A stretch of DNA of 6,685 bases, from assembly GCA_900554625.1 (NCBI GenBank), contig USHP01000113.1:1-6685 (forward strand), read 5' to 3'. Shown in pieces: positions 1 through 6,117 of the stretch (position 1 is the stretch's first letter; each line of letters opens with the position of its first letter). This stretch comes from an uncultured Eubacteriales bacterium (GTDB taxonomy: Bacteria > Bacillota > Clostridia > Oscillospirales > Oscillospiraceae). The notes under the pieces were generated by a model. That model made no database searches. It was given only the letters and a program-made list of their open reading frames with translations, and had not been told where the DNA came from. The translations under genes were made by a program, and so were the position numbers.

Positions 1-164
1 GTGATACGCTGCAGCAGACCGGAGCGCTTTGCGCTGCCGCCGCCCAACGTGATCATGACCTTTTTCGCGCCAAAACCTGCCAGCAGCTCGCCGGTCTGAC
101 TCTCGCAGCCGGGACCGAACGCCAGCTTGGTGGGCTGGGAATAGCTAAATTCAAAATAGGACAT
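1..164 (-). CDS. Iron-type (group III) alcohol dehydrogenase, N-terminal fragment cut by the window edge
   Basis: Only the first 54 residues are visible; the family is normally about 380-390 residues, so most of the protein lies beyond the left edge. I translated it by hand: the start reads MSYFEFSYSQPTKLAFGPG and is followed by KKVMITLGGGSAKRSG at about residues 34-49. An early PTK..FG segment and a GGGS loop after the first beta-strand are the N-terminal signature of the Fe-ADH family (PF00465: butanol, lactaldehyde and 1,3-propanediol dehydrogenases, YqhD-like reductases). The GGGS loop binds the NAD(P) pyrophosphate. Metal-binding histidines are C-terminal and not visible. The ATG is preceded by AGGAGG at 170-175 with 5-base spacing, and the gene starts 13 bases after the stop of the NAD-kinase-like gene, so it is in the same operon. 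Such enzymes usually interconvert small aldehydes and alcohols in the cytoplasm. Here it would fit as the step disposing of an aldolase-derived aldehyde, which is inference. Substrate cannot be read from this fragment. Confidence 0.88.
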   Translation of the reverse strand, partial: MSYFEFSYSQPTKLAFGPGCESQTGELLAGFGAKKVMITLGGGSAKRSGLLQRI

Positions 165-177
165 GTTTTCCTCCTGT

Positions 178-1155
178 TTACCCTTTGCGTCCGGGCAGTG
201 CAACAGTAATCAGATCCGGATGATAGCGCAGCTCCACGGTGTCACTGGTACGGATGTACGGATTACCGTCCAAAATCAGATCCGCCTGCTCCGTGAGACC
301 GGAAAGGACGACGGAATCGTCCGGTCCGAACAGCAGATGCTCAATGGGGCAGAAGGATTCCATACCGGCATCCTCTGCTTCCGCGGAGATCATAACTGTT
401 TCGGTCAGAGCCATCGCGCCCTTGCAGGGCGTATAGGCAGCGGAGCACAGTGCGCCGTAGATCGCACGGCCTTCCAGACGGTCACGGTCCAGCGGGGAAA
501 CAATGATCTGACCGGGCTGTGCGATACGGTGGGATACGGTCTTTCCGTTCTTGGTAACGGAAAAATCTTTGGTGCAGATGTTTCCGTTTGCGGCGCAGAC
601 CTCTTTTTCTCCGGCAAGAGCCATGGCTCTTGCGCTGTAATTGGCGATACCGCCGTCATCGGTAGTACCAAGAAATGTATTGCCAATGACCACATCATTG
701 ACCGCGTAACCCACATGTTCGCCGGAGATCACTTCTACGGCAGAAACGTGGAAATGCTGCCAGTTGGATGCTTCATACTGCTCCAGCTCGTCCGGCGTGA
801 TGCACACGATAGGGCCTACGTTGGCGGTACCTGCCGCAACGCCCATCATCGGCACTCGGCCGCCTGCCGTCAGCATTGCGTCGGCAATATAGGACGCAAT
901 GCCGTCGCCGCCGACACTGACCAGCAGCTCGGGCTGATGCTCCAGCATGGCGCGGGTCATGCAGCCAAGCGTCTGCACATAACCGCCGGAGCGGTCTGCA
1001 TCGCAGACCGCCGCGCCGGGAAGATAATCACCACCGAAATTTCCGGTGCAGGTAACCAGCTCATGGCCTTCAAAAAAGCGCTCAAGCTTTGCACCGATGG
1101 CGAAAAAACGCTGCTTTTGTCCGGCTCCCGGACTGAAAATAACAGCAACCTTCAT
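178..1155 (-). CDS. ATP-NAD kinase-fold protein (AcoX-like), function unassigned
   Basis: A 325-residue protein with the NAD kinase/diacylglycerol kinase fold. The opening beta-strand MKVAVIFSPGAG is followed by the hallmark GGDG motif at residues 82-85 (SVGGDGIASYIADAM; Asp84 is the expected catalytic or nucleotide-binding acid) and then GVAAGTANVGP at 105-115, where true NAD kinases have a GxxxFL or GNTNFP-like loop. NDVVIGNTFLGT at 153-164 resembles the central NE/ND substrate-binding segment, and a C-terminal DG occurs at 296-297. Length suits the AcoX/ATP-NAD kinase-like group rather than housekeeping NAD kinase (about 280-300 residues), and a genome has its NadK elsewhere, so this is probably a specialised paralogue. 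acoX genes of unknown function sit in acetoin catabolic operons of other bacteria, next to dehydrogenases, as here. It is cytoplasmic, with no signal peptide or membrane segment. The start ATG has AAAGGAG 6 bases upstream, overlapping the stop of the zinc dehydrogenase (TAAAGGAG), suggesting translational coupling. It could phosphorylate a sugar or cofactor; that is not shown by the sequence. Confidence 0.86.
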   Translation of the reverse strand: MKVAVIFSPGAGQKQRFFAIGAKLERFFEGHELVTCTGNFGGDYLPGAAVCDADRSGGYVQTLGCMTRAMLEHQPELLVSVGGDGIASYIADAMLTAGGRVPMMGVAAGTANVGPIVCITPDELEQYEASNWQHFHVSAVEVISGEHVGYAVNDVVIGNTFLGTTDDGGIANYSARAMALAGEKEVCAANGNICTKDFSVTKNGKTVSHRIAQPGQIIVSPLDRDRLEGRAIYGALCSAAYTPCKGAMALTETVMISAEAEDAGMESFCPIEHLLFGPDDSVVLSGLTEQADLILDGNPYIRTSDTVELRYHPDLITVALPGRKG

Positions 1156-1166
1156 AACTTGCTCCT

Positions 1167-2138
1167 TTAGGGAACCAGAACGATCTTCAGAGCCTCAGCC
1201 TTCTGCAGCATATCGAAAGCCTTCTCGCCCTCTTCCAGAGGCAGACGGTGGGTGATCAGCTGGCGGAAGGAATCCTTGTTGGCCTCGACCATTGCCAGAG
1301 CCTCACGGAAGTGAGCGATATCCAGACCGTAGCTGCCGGTCAGAGAGACCTGACGATAGTGGATAGAATGGGAGCTGACAGCGGGATCTTCGCCGCGCTT
1401 GAGACCGCCGAACAGCAGAACGGTACCGGCATCGGCAACCTTCTCAACATACTGCTCGACCAGCTCCTTGCGGTTGACGGCGACAACGACGTTGTCGTAC
1501 TCGGAAGCCTTCACCTCGTCGGGAGTGCAGCAGGGAATGCCCATGGACACGATCAGATCACGGCGGGCCTGAGCAGGCTCGACGACCATCAGCTCCACGC
1601 CCTTGGCCTTCAGCAGCAGAGCAAACAGAACGCCCATAGGGCCGCCGCCGACAATGAGGACCTTGCTCTTGGGATAGATGTTCAGATGCTTGACACCGTT
1701 GATAACGCAGGCCAGAGGCTCGACCAGAGTGTAAACATCGTCAGCTTCGCTGATAGGGAACACACCCTTCTTCACGAAGGAGGGATTGATACCGACATAC
1801 TCGGCAAAAGCGCCGTAGTCCACATAGGACTGGTTCTGGCACAGGGAACCGGCTTCCTTCTCGCACAGCGCGCACTCGCCGCAGCCAAAATAAGGTGCAA
1901 CGACGACCAGATCGCCGGTCTTGTAGCCCAGACCATCGGGAGTCTTGACCACTTCGCCATAGAACTCGTGACCCAGCACGCAGGGGGGCTGGAAATAGGA
2001 ATGTCCCTTCAGATAGGTCTTCAGATCGGTACCGCAGACACCGCAGCCCATAACGCGAACCATAAATTCTTCGTTAGGCACGGGATAGTCGGTCTTGTAC
2101 TCCATCTTCTGCAGGTCAGTATAAACCAATGCTTTCAT
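1167..2138 (-). CDS. Zinc-dependent medium-chain alcohol/polyol dehydrogenase
   Basis: A 323-residue cytoplasmic oxidoreductase of the MDR superfamily (GroES-like domain about 22-130, Rossmann domain about 135-285). Catalytic zinc ligands are visible: Cys35 in GCGVCGTD, His57-Glu58 in LGHEF, and Glu140 in LVEPLAC. The structural zinc lobe is complete, with Cys86, Cys89, Cys92 and Cys100. The dinucleotide loop is GGGPMG at 164-169, and the acidic residue Glu187 after the second Rossmann strand (MVVEP) favours NAD over NADP. The sequence type is sorbitol/threonine/butanediol dehydrogenase-like, but at 323 residues it is slightly shorter than the usual 340-350, so the substrate is likely a small polyol, hydroxyketone or sugar phosphate derivative not specified by the sequence. 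Translation starts at an ATG 7 bases after AAGGAGA. It lies 17 bases after the aldolase gene and 11 bases before the NAD-kinase-like gene, consistent with one operon acting on an aldolase substrate or product. Confidence 0.93.
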   Translation of the reverse strand: MKALVYTDLQKMEYKTDYPVPNEEFMVRVMGCGVCGTDLKTYLKGHSYFQPPCVLGHEFYGEVVKTPDGLGYKTGDLVVVAPYFGCGECALCEKEAGSLCQNQSYVDYGAFAEYVGINPSFVKKGVFPISEADDVYTLVEPLACVINGVKHLNIYPKSKVLIVGGGPMGVLFALLLKAKGVELMVVEPAQARRDLIVSMGIPCCTPDEVKASEYDNVVVAVNRKELVEQYVEKVADAGTVLLFGGLKRGEDPAVSSHSIHYRQVSLTGSYGLDIAHFREALAMVEANKDSFRQLITHRLPLEEGEKAFDMLQKAEALKIVLVP

Positions 2139-2155
2139 GACATGTTCTCCTTTTC

Positions 2156-2881
2156 TTAGTCAAACAGTTCTGCAACCTTAGCGATGGTGGCAGCGGGATT
2201 CTCGCTCTGGAAAATGTTGCGGCCGAAGGCGAAGCCCTTAACGCCGCAGTTCAGTGCTTCCTTGGCAACATCCACGATGTTCTTGTCCACAGCGCCGCCG
2301 GCCATGATATAGGGAACGGGGCACCAACCGACGACATTCTCGAACTTCTCGGTGTAGAAGCCCTTGACCACATCTGCACCCAGCTCGGCAGCAATGCGGG
2401 CACCGTTGAGCTGAATATCATAGGTCACGGTCTTCATGTAATCATCACACATGACTTCGGCAATTACGGGAATGTGCAGCTTGTGGAAAGCGTCGATATC
2501 GTCTGCCATCTTCTGCAGAGCCTTATAGTCGGCGCCGCCGATGGTGCACATCATGAGGACGGCATCAGCACCGTAAGCCAGAGCAGTCTCGGGGGAGACG
2601 TGGTTGGTGTTGACATTGCTGAACTCGCTGGCCAGCATACTGCCGTTGCAGGAGGAGCGCAGGATCAGCTTCTTGTTCAGAAGACCGCCCGTTGCCATCT
2701 CGTTGGCAATGCCGATATTGACGATGAAGCCGTCAGCGCGGGAATTTTCCACGCTGCGCAGCAGCTCACGGGGCTTCTCCAGACCCTCGACCATACCGGT
2801 CTGGGGCAGATCCATTGCCATAACAAACAGCTTGCCATTGTTGGAGAACAGTCTCTCAGTATTACGCTTCAAACCATACAT
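2156..2881 (-). CDS. DhnA-type class I (Schiff-base) aldolase
   Basis: A 241-residue TIM-barrel aldolase of the DhnA/FbaB/LsrF/DeoC-related group. The Schiff-base lysine is Lys173 in GADVVKGFY, placed at the end of a beta-strand as in the family. The phosphate-binding loops are the Gly-Gly of YIMAGGAVDK (195-196) and the GRNIFQ element at 220-225, both diagnostic. An acidic residue, Asp24, sits in the first strand (VMAMDLPQTG), where relatives commonly have a DHG-type segment; the glutamine-threonine variant here may change specificity. Product is an aldolase acting in the cytoplasm on a phosphorylated sugar or related ketose, with dihydroxyacetone phosphate as one likely product. The family also contains fructose-bisphosphate aldolases and autoinducer-2 and shikimate-branch enzymes, so the substrate is open. 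The start ATG follows TGAGGT with about 8-base spacing, where the TGA is the permease stop. The gene is 11 bases from the permease and 17 from the dehydrogenase. Confidence 0.9.
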   Translation of the reverse strand: MYGLKRNTERLFSNNGKLFVMAMDLPQTGMVEGLEKPRELLRSVENSRADGFIVNIGIANEMATGGLLNKKLILRSSCNGSMLASEFSNVNTNHVSPETALAYGADAVLMMCTIGGADYKALQKMADDIDAFHKLHIPVIAEVMCDDYMKTVTYDIQLNGARIAAELGADVVKGFYTEKFENVVGWCPVPYIMAGGAVDKNIVDVAKEALNCGVKGFAFGRNIFQSENPAATIAKVAELFD

Positions 2882-2892
2882 ATCAGATTACC

Positions 2893-4137
2893 TCACTTTT
2901 TATTTTTGATAGTATCACGAATTTTGCACATGACAAAATAGATCACAAAGCTTACAGCGAAAGATACAACGCTCTGTCCCTCGGTCAGGGTCAGACCCAG
3001 AACAAGGCCCACTGCCCAGGGAACAAAAGGAACCCAGTCAAACCTGATCATCTTGGAGAAGTCGGAGGTGCATTCCTTCAATCCGCCCAGCACATAGTAC
3101 TTGCACAGGTAGATGCCCAGCAGGGGAGCATACAGGCAGCCCAGAATGTTCAGAATGGGGTACATATAATCCATGATGCCCAGAATTGCGATGATCGCAG
3201 CGGCAATACCGCCCACAACCAGCGGGATCCAGGACTTCACCTTGTCACCCAGGACAACACCCGCGCCAAGGCCAAAGGAATAGAAGCTGCGGTCGTTGAA
3301 AGTCCAGCTGCACAGCAGAACAATGACCAGCACCAGGATCTGAGGGATGCCGCCGGCGGTGAAACCGCGGACCATGCTGTACTCAGGGCCGCAGACCATG
3401 GCAAACACACCGCCTGCCAGCATCATAACGGCATTGAAGAAGCCGTAGCCGACGAAGGTGCCGATCGCCATATCCTTGGTCGTGGCAACGTTACAGGTGA
3501 AATCGGAGAAAATGGGAATAACGGAGATCCAGGTCAGTACCACGAACACGGCGCTGTCCAGCAGGGACAGGGTGCCTTCGGGGCTTGCGTGCATCTCGAT
3601 CGCACCCTGACCGAAGCCCTTGATGCAGATCGTCACAACGGCGACCAGACAAAGGAGCAGGACCACGGGTGCCTGAATGTAACCGCTCTGCTCCATGCCC
3701 TTGACACCGCGGATGGCGCTGAACACAGAAATGGCACAGATCACCGCAACCACGATCCAGGAGGGAACGGCAGGGAAAATATCCTTCACGCTGGAAGCCG
3801 CGATATCAGACATCCATGCGACCCAGATAATTCCGGCGGGCAGCAGAAACAGATTCATGATCCGCGCACCGATCTGACCAAAGATGTTGCCGTACTGGAC
3901 GGCGGTGGGAATACGCATCTTCAGACCCACATTACCGCTGACACACAGCAGTACGCTCAGCAGTGCGCTGCCGAGGATCACGCCCCACAGAAAAGTATTC
4001 CAGTCGGTCATCCAGAAAAGCTCTGCGCCGAAGGACAGACTCATGATCTGCACCACGAAGCTGGCAATAACTACGCCGAAGGAGAGCCAGTTCTGGTTAC
4101 CAGACTCCAGTTTGCTGAAAATAGACTCTTTTTTCAA
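2893..4137 (-). CDS. NCS1-family (CodB-like) nucleobase/nucleoside permease, TTG start
   Basis: A 414-residue integral membrane protein with about 12 hydrophobic segments, roughly at residues 17-40, 48-66, 92-110, 125-141, 155-173, 195-210, 224-248, 262-279, 302-320, 326-345, 368-384 and 388-404. NCS1 hallmarks are present: SDFT at 211-214 in the middle of the protein followed by KDMAIGTFVGY, and WTFNDRSFYSFGLGAG at 278-293, which corresponds to the CodB segment with W-T-x-N-D and Y-S-x-G-L. The cytosine permease group takes up nucleobases, hydantoins or allantoin by cation symport; the exact ligand cannot be read, but a purine, pyrimidine or N-glycoside-related base is the natural expectation. 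The start codon is TTG, with AGGAGG at 4145-4150 spaced 7 bases; no upstream or nearby in-frame ATG precedes residue 32, and the first helix would be lost if that one were used. It is 12 bases after the phosphodiesterase gene, suggesting import of what that enzyme releases. Confidence 0.9.
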   Translation of the reverse strand: MKKESIFSKLESGNQNWLSFGVVIASFVVQIMSLSFGAELFWMTDWNTFLWGVILGSALLSVLLCVSGNVGLKMRIPTAVQYGNIFGQIGARIMNLFLLPAGIIWVAWMSDIAASSVKDIFPAVPSWIVVAVICAISVFSAIRGVKGMEQSGYIQAPVVLLLCLVAVVTICIKGFGQGAIEMHASPEGTLSLLDSAVFVVLTWISVIPIFSDFTCNVATTKDMAIGTFVGYGFFNAVMMLAGGVFAMVCGPEYSMVRGFTAGGIPQILVLVIVLLCSWTFNDRSFYSFGLGAGVVLGDKVKSWIPLVVGGIAAAIIAILGIMDYMYPILNILGCLYAPLLGIYLCKYYVLGGLKECTSDFSKMIRFDWVPFVPWAVGLVLGLTLTEGQSVVSFAVSFVIYFVMCKIRDTIKNKK

Positions 4138-4144
4138 GATGCTG

Positions 4145-4152
4145 CCTCCTTA
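4145..4152 (-). promoter_or_regulatory. Strong ribosome binding site overlapping the upstream stop codon, deciding a TTG start
   Basis: On the minus strand the bases read TAAGGAGG, so the TAA of the phosphodiesterase gene overlaps the AGGAGG for the permease. Spacing to the TTG initiation codon is 7 bases. This supports both the TTG start and translational coupling between the two genes. Confidence 0.8.
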
Positions 4153-5451
4153 CTTCTTGAATGCCGACAGATCCTGCTGAGGCAGCAGCGTAGGCTCGGA
4201 AATTTCAAAATCACCGCCGGAAATTCCCAGCAGCTTGCTTACCAGCGGCGCGATAGCACGCAGGTCGGTGGATTCGATGCCGGCACCGGCAGGAATGCCG
4301 CCGCCCACACAGATCATGGGAATGATCATATCACTGTCATCGGTGGAACCGTGCTGGCCGTGGTATTCATCGATCATGGGCTGGGGCAGGAACACGTAGC
4401 CCGCCTCGGTGGTGAGGATCAGATCGGGACCATCTTCGGACGCGACCCTCAGCTCCACAGCTCTGTCAGAACTGCTGGAGAAAATAGAGTCAACACCTTC
4501 CATGCCTTCAAAGAAGGAGATCACTTCCGCTTCATCGGTGCCGTTGAGCCAGATGTAGCCGGTGCGGCCATCGATGGCAGCGGCAGCCTCGGGGAAGTTC
4601 ATCATCGTCAGCACATTCAGGTTGATTGCCTTATCGGATGCGGTCATGCCGTGGTCAGCCACGATGATCAGCGTGGTATTTTCCAGCATACCGGACTTCT
4701 TCATCTTTTCATAGAACTTGCCCAGCGCCTTGTCGACACGCTCCAGACAGGTCTCCATTTCCTTGGAGTCGGGGCCGAAGCGGTGACCGATATAGTCAGG
4801 AGACTGGACGTTGACCAGCGTCAGGTTGGGAACCTCTGTTTCCAGAACGGTGTACAGGGACTCGAACACCCAGTCTGCCAGCTCCAGATTCATCTTGTAG
4901 TAGTCTTCATTGGTCTCGGCATTATCCAGATTGGGTGCCTCGCCGAGATAGCTCAGAGGACGGATATTGCTGGTTCCAACATCACAAGCCTCGGAAAACA
5001 GCGTAACCAGATTGTTTTTGCCGGAAACGACAGCGGTCTTCAGCCCCTGTGCCTTTGCCAGCTCAAAAATCGTTTCGCACCGGATCATGTCCGGCTCTTT
5101 GCTCTTGATGGTGGTAACGCCATCCTCTGCCAGACGCACATTACCGATAATTCCGTGGACATCGGCGCTTACGCCGGTCATCATAGTAGTGTGGTTGGTC
5201 AGCGTGTGGGCAGGATAGACGCACTTTGCATTCAGCGTGCAGGCACCATTCTTTGCAATTTTCGCCAGATTTGATTTTTCACCCATCCGGCTGAGATAGG
5301 CGCTGGAGAAGCCATCCAGAACCAGAATGACAACATGTTCCGACTGTCCCAGCTGCGTACTGGCCGGTTCATTGGGCTCAGAGGATGCACAGCCCGCCAT
5401 CATCGAGATGGCAAGCGCGCACACGACGAAGATCGAAATGATTTTTTTCAT
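4150..5451 (-). CDS. Lipoprotein phosphodiesterase / nucleotide pyrophosphatase (alkaline phosphatase superfamily)
   Basis: A 433-residue exported enzyme. The N-terminus is a lipoprotein signal peptide (MKKII, a hydrophobic core, then MAGC with the lipid-attached Cys21), followed by a polar serine/glutamate/proline-rich linker to about residue 38. The rest is the type I phosphodiesterase/nucleotide pyrophosphatase (NPP, PF01663) fold with the full set of two-metal ligands: Asp46 in VLDGFS, the nucleophile Thr83 in YPAHTLTNH, Asp219 and His223 in SPDYIGHRFGP, Asp266-His267 in IVADHGM, and His367 in GQHGST. The nucleophile being Thr in a YP-x-x-T-x-x-NH frame points to NPP rather than classical alkaline phosphatase. 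It would hydrolyse phosphodiester or pyrophosphate bonds outside the membrane, for example in nucleotides, NAD-like compounds or sugar-nucleotides; substrate is inferred. The ATG has AGGAGG 8 bases upstream. It is preceded by the 130-base gap carrying hairpins and followed immediately by the permease. A phosphonoacetate-hydrolase-like activity is an alternative. Confidence 0.9.
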   Translation of the reverse strand: MKKIISIFVVCALAISMMAGCASSEPNEPASTQLGQSEHVVILVLDGFSSAYLSRMGEKSNLAKIAKNGACTLNAKCVYPAHTLTNHTTMMTGVSADVHGIIGNVRLAEDGVTTIKSKEPDMIRCETIFELAKAQGLKTAVVSGKNNLVTLFSEACDVGTSNIRPLSYLGEAPNLDNAETNEDYYKMNLELADWVFESLYTVLETEVPNLTLVNVQSPDYIGHRFGPDSKEMETCLERVDKALGKFYEKMKKSGMLENTTLIIVADHGMTASDKAINLNVLTMMNFPEAAAAIDGRTGYIWLNGTDEAEVISFFEGMEGVDSIFSSSSDRAVELRVASEDGPDLILTTEAGYVFLPQPMIDEYHGQHGSTDDSDMIIPMICVGGGIPAGAGIESTDLRAIAPLVSKLLGISGGDFEISEPTLLPQQDLSAFKK

Positions 5452-5477
5452 TGGTAAATCCTCCTAACGAGGTGTCA

Positions 5478-5506
5478 TTGCAGCCCCGGGGATTCCGGGG
5501 CTGCAA
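5478..5506 (-). repeat. Perfect 12-bp inverted repeat (stem-loop) upstream of the phosphodiesterase gene
   Basis: The arms TTGCAGCCCCGG and CCGGGGCTGCAA are exact reverse complements around a 5-base loop, so the RNA should fold into a very stable hairpin. On the minus strand the base run after the stem is TGACACC, with no U-tract, so it does not qualify as a typical intrinsic terminator for the upstream gene; the plus-strand side also lacks a T-run. It ends 12 bases before the AGGAGG of the next gene. Likely roles are mRNA 3'-end protection for the upstream small lipoprotein, processing, or partial attenuation. Confidence 0.75.
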
Positions 5507-5533
5507 CACTGCCTCAGGCAATACATATAAGCA

Positions 5534-5543
5534 GATTTAAATC
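5534..5543. repeat. 10-bp A+T-rich palindrome, possible operator
   Basis: GATTTAAATC is a perfect palindrome inside the intergenic leader, and the wider context has GCAGA (5531-5535) facing TCTGC (5547-5551). A regulator site is possible but nothing else in the window identifies a regulator, and a 10-bp palindrome can occur by chance. Confidence 0.25.
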
Positions 5544-5581
5544 AGGTCTGCGCGAATGGAATAAAACGAAGTTTCAGAAAA

Positions 5582-6097
5582 TTACTTAACGAACTCGATC
5601 TCGGAGACATACCACTGCCATGCCCAAGCGTCGTACTTGTCGTTCAGCTCGGGATGCTCGGTAGCGGGGAAAACCATCTTGATGGGGCCGCCTGCATCAG
5701 CGGGGATCTCCTTGCCGCCGACATAAGCGTCGGTGATCAGGATGCTGTAAGCCTTTGCGTCCTCAGCTGCGACCTCTGCGGACCAGCCGTCGGAAGACTT
5801 GACCAGGATCTTGGTGCAATCGGTTGCACCTGCCATCTCCATCAGAGCAGCCAGGGTAACGCCGGTGAACTCATACTCCTTGCTGGTGCCCAGAGAGACA
5901 TCAGCGGTCTTGATCTGGGTTCTCTTTGCTTCCCACTGACCGACGGTGACTTCGACCTTCTTGTCGCCATAGACCAGAGTGATGCCCTTGGGATCATTGT
6001 TGTTGGCATTGCTGCCCTCGTCGATTTTCTCGCCGCAGGCGGTCATGATGCCCAGGCAAACAGCCAGAGTGCAGATAATTGCGATAAGCTTCTTCAT
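5582..6097 (-). CDS. Small lipoprotein with a molybdopterin-oxidoreductase (sulfite-oxidase-like) fold
   Basis: I place the start at the ATG at 6097, giving 171 residues, because GGAGGA (6105-6110) lies 7 bases before it. An ATG five codons earlier at 6112 would have the ribosome binding site inside its own coding sequence. The protein begins with a lipoprotein signal peptide (MKKLIAIIC..., IMTAC with Cys21), then a short Asn/Asp-rich linker. Residues about 39-171 resemble the small beta-rich domain of the oxidoreductase molybdopterin-binding family (PF00174): YEFTGVTLAALMEMAG (75-90), an SSDGW segment (101-105), an ADAGGPIKMVFPA stretch (133-145) and a C-terminal WQWYVSEIEF strand. The Mo-ligating cysteine found in the enzymes' CxGN-type motif is absent; the only other Cys in the mature part is Cys94. 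It may be a cofactor-free binding protein or electron-transfer accessory on the cell surface. It lies 20 bases after the ADP-ribosylglycohydrolase gene and 130 before the phosphodiesterase gene. Function is uncertain. Confidence 0.78.
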   Translation of the reverse strand: MKKLIAIICTLAVCLGIMTACGEKIDEGSNANNNDPKGITLVYGDKKVEVTVGQWEAKRTQIKTADVSLGTSKEYEFTGVTLAALMEMAGATDCTKILVKSSDGWSAEVAAEDAKAYSILITDAYVGGKEIPADAGGPIKMVFPATEHPELNDKYDAWAWQWYVSEIEFVK

Positions 6098-6117
6098 TTT
6101 GTGCTCCTCCATTTTTG

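Larger units (their letters stand above)
5452..5581 (-). promoter_or_regulatory. Intergenic leader with candidate structured RNA elements
   Basis: This 130-base gap is the only sizeable one in the window. On the minus strand, in order, it holds an A+T-rich stretch with a 10-bp palindrome (GATTTAAATC, 5534-5543), a small TGCC-TGA-GGCA hairpin (5510-5520), a perfect 12-bp GC-rich hairpin (5478-5506), and finally a possible 4-bp stem in which CCTC at 5469-5472 pairs with GAGG at 5460-5463 of the phosphodiesterase ribosome binding site. I found no convincing -35/-10 pair. The layout suggests post-transcriptional control or transcript processing between the two lipoprotein genes; known riboswitch classes are not recognisable by eye. 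Confidence 0.45.

Noticed and set aside
163..1170. Long plus-strand open frame opposite the NAD-kinase-like gene, and a similar one at 1248-2159 opposite the zinc dehydrogenase
   Set aside because: Both are shadows of genes with clear motifs and good ribosome binding sites; no domain or start signal supports them.
3589..5274. A 561-codon open frame on the plus strand opposite the permease and phosphodiesterase genes
   Set aside because: It is antisense to two genes with complete family motifs, its translation is rich in His, Gln and Asp without any recognisable domain, and no ribosome binding site precedes it. It is explained by the third-position bias of the real genes.
5478..5506. Classical Rho-independent terminator between the two lipoprotein genes
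   Set aside because: The stem is excellent, but neither strand shows a run of T after it, so I report it as a stem-loop of unknown role.
5507..5581. Sigma-A promoter for the phosphodiesterase operon
   Set aside because: TTATATGTAT could act as a -10, but no TTGACA-like element lies at 16-18 bases upstream, so I cannot support it.
6098..6112. Start of the small lipoprotein gene at the ATG at 6112
   Set aside because: The GGAGGA ribosome binding site lies within the first codons of that longer form and is correctly spaced for the ATG at 6097, which also gives a normal signal peptide beginning MKKL.
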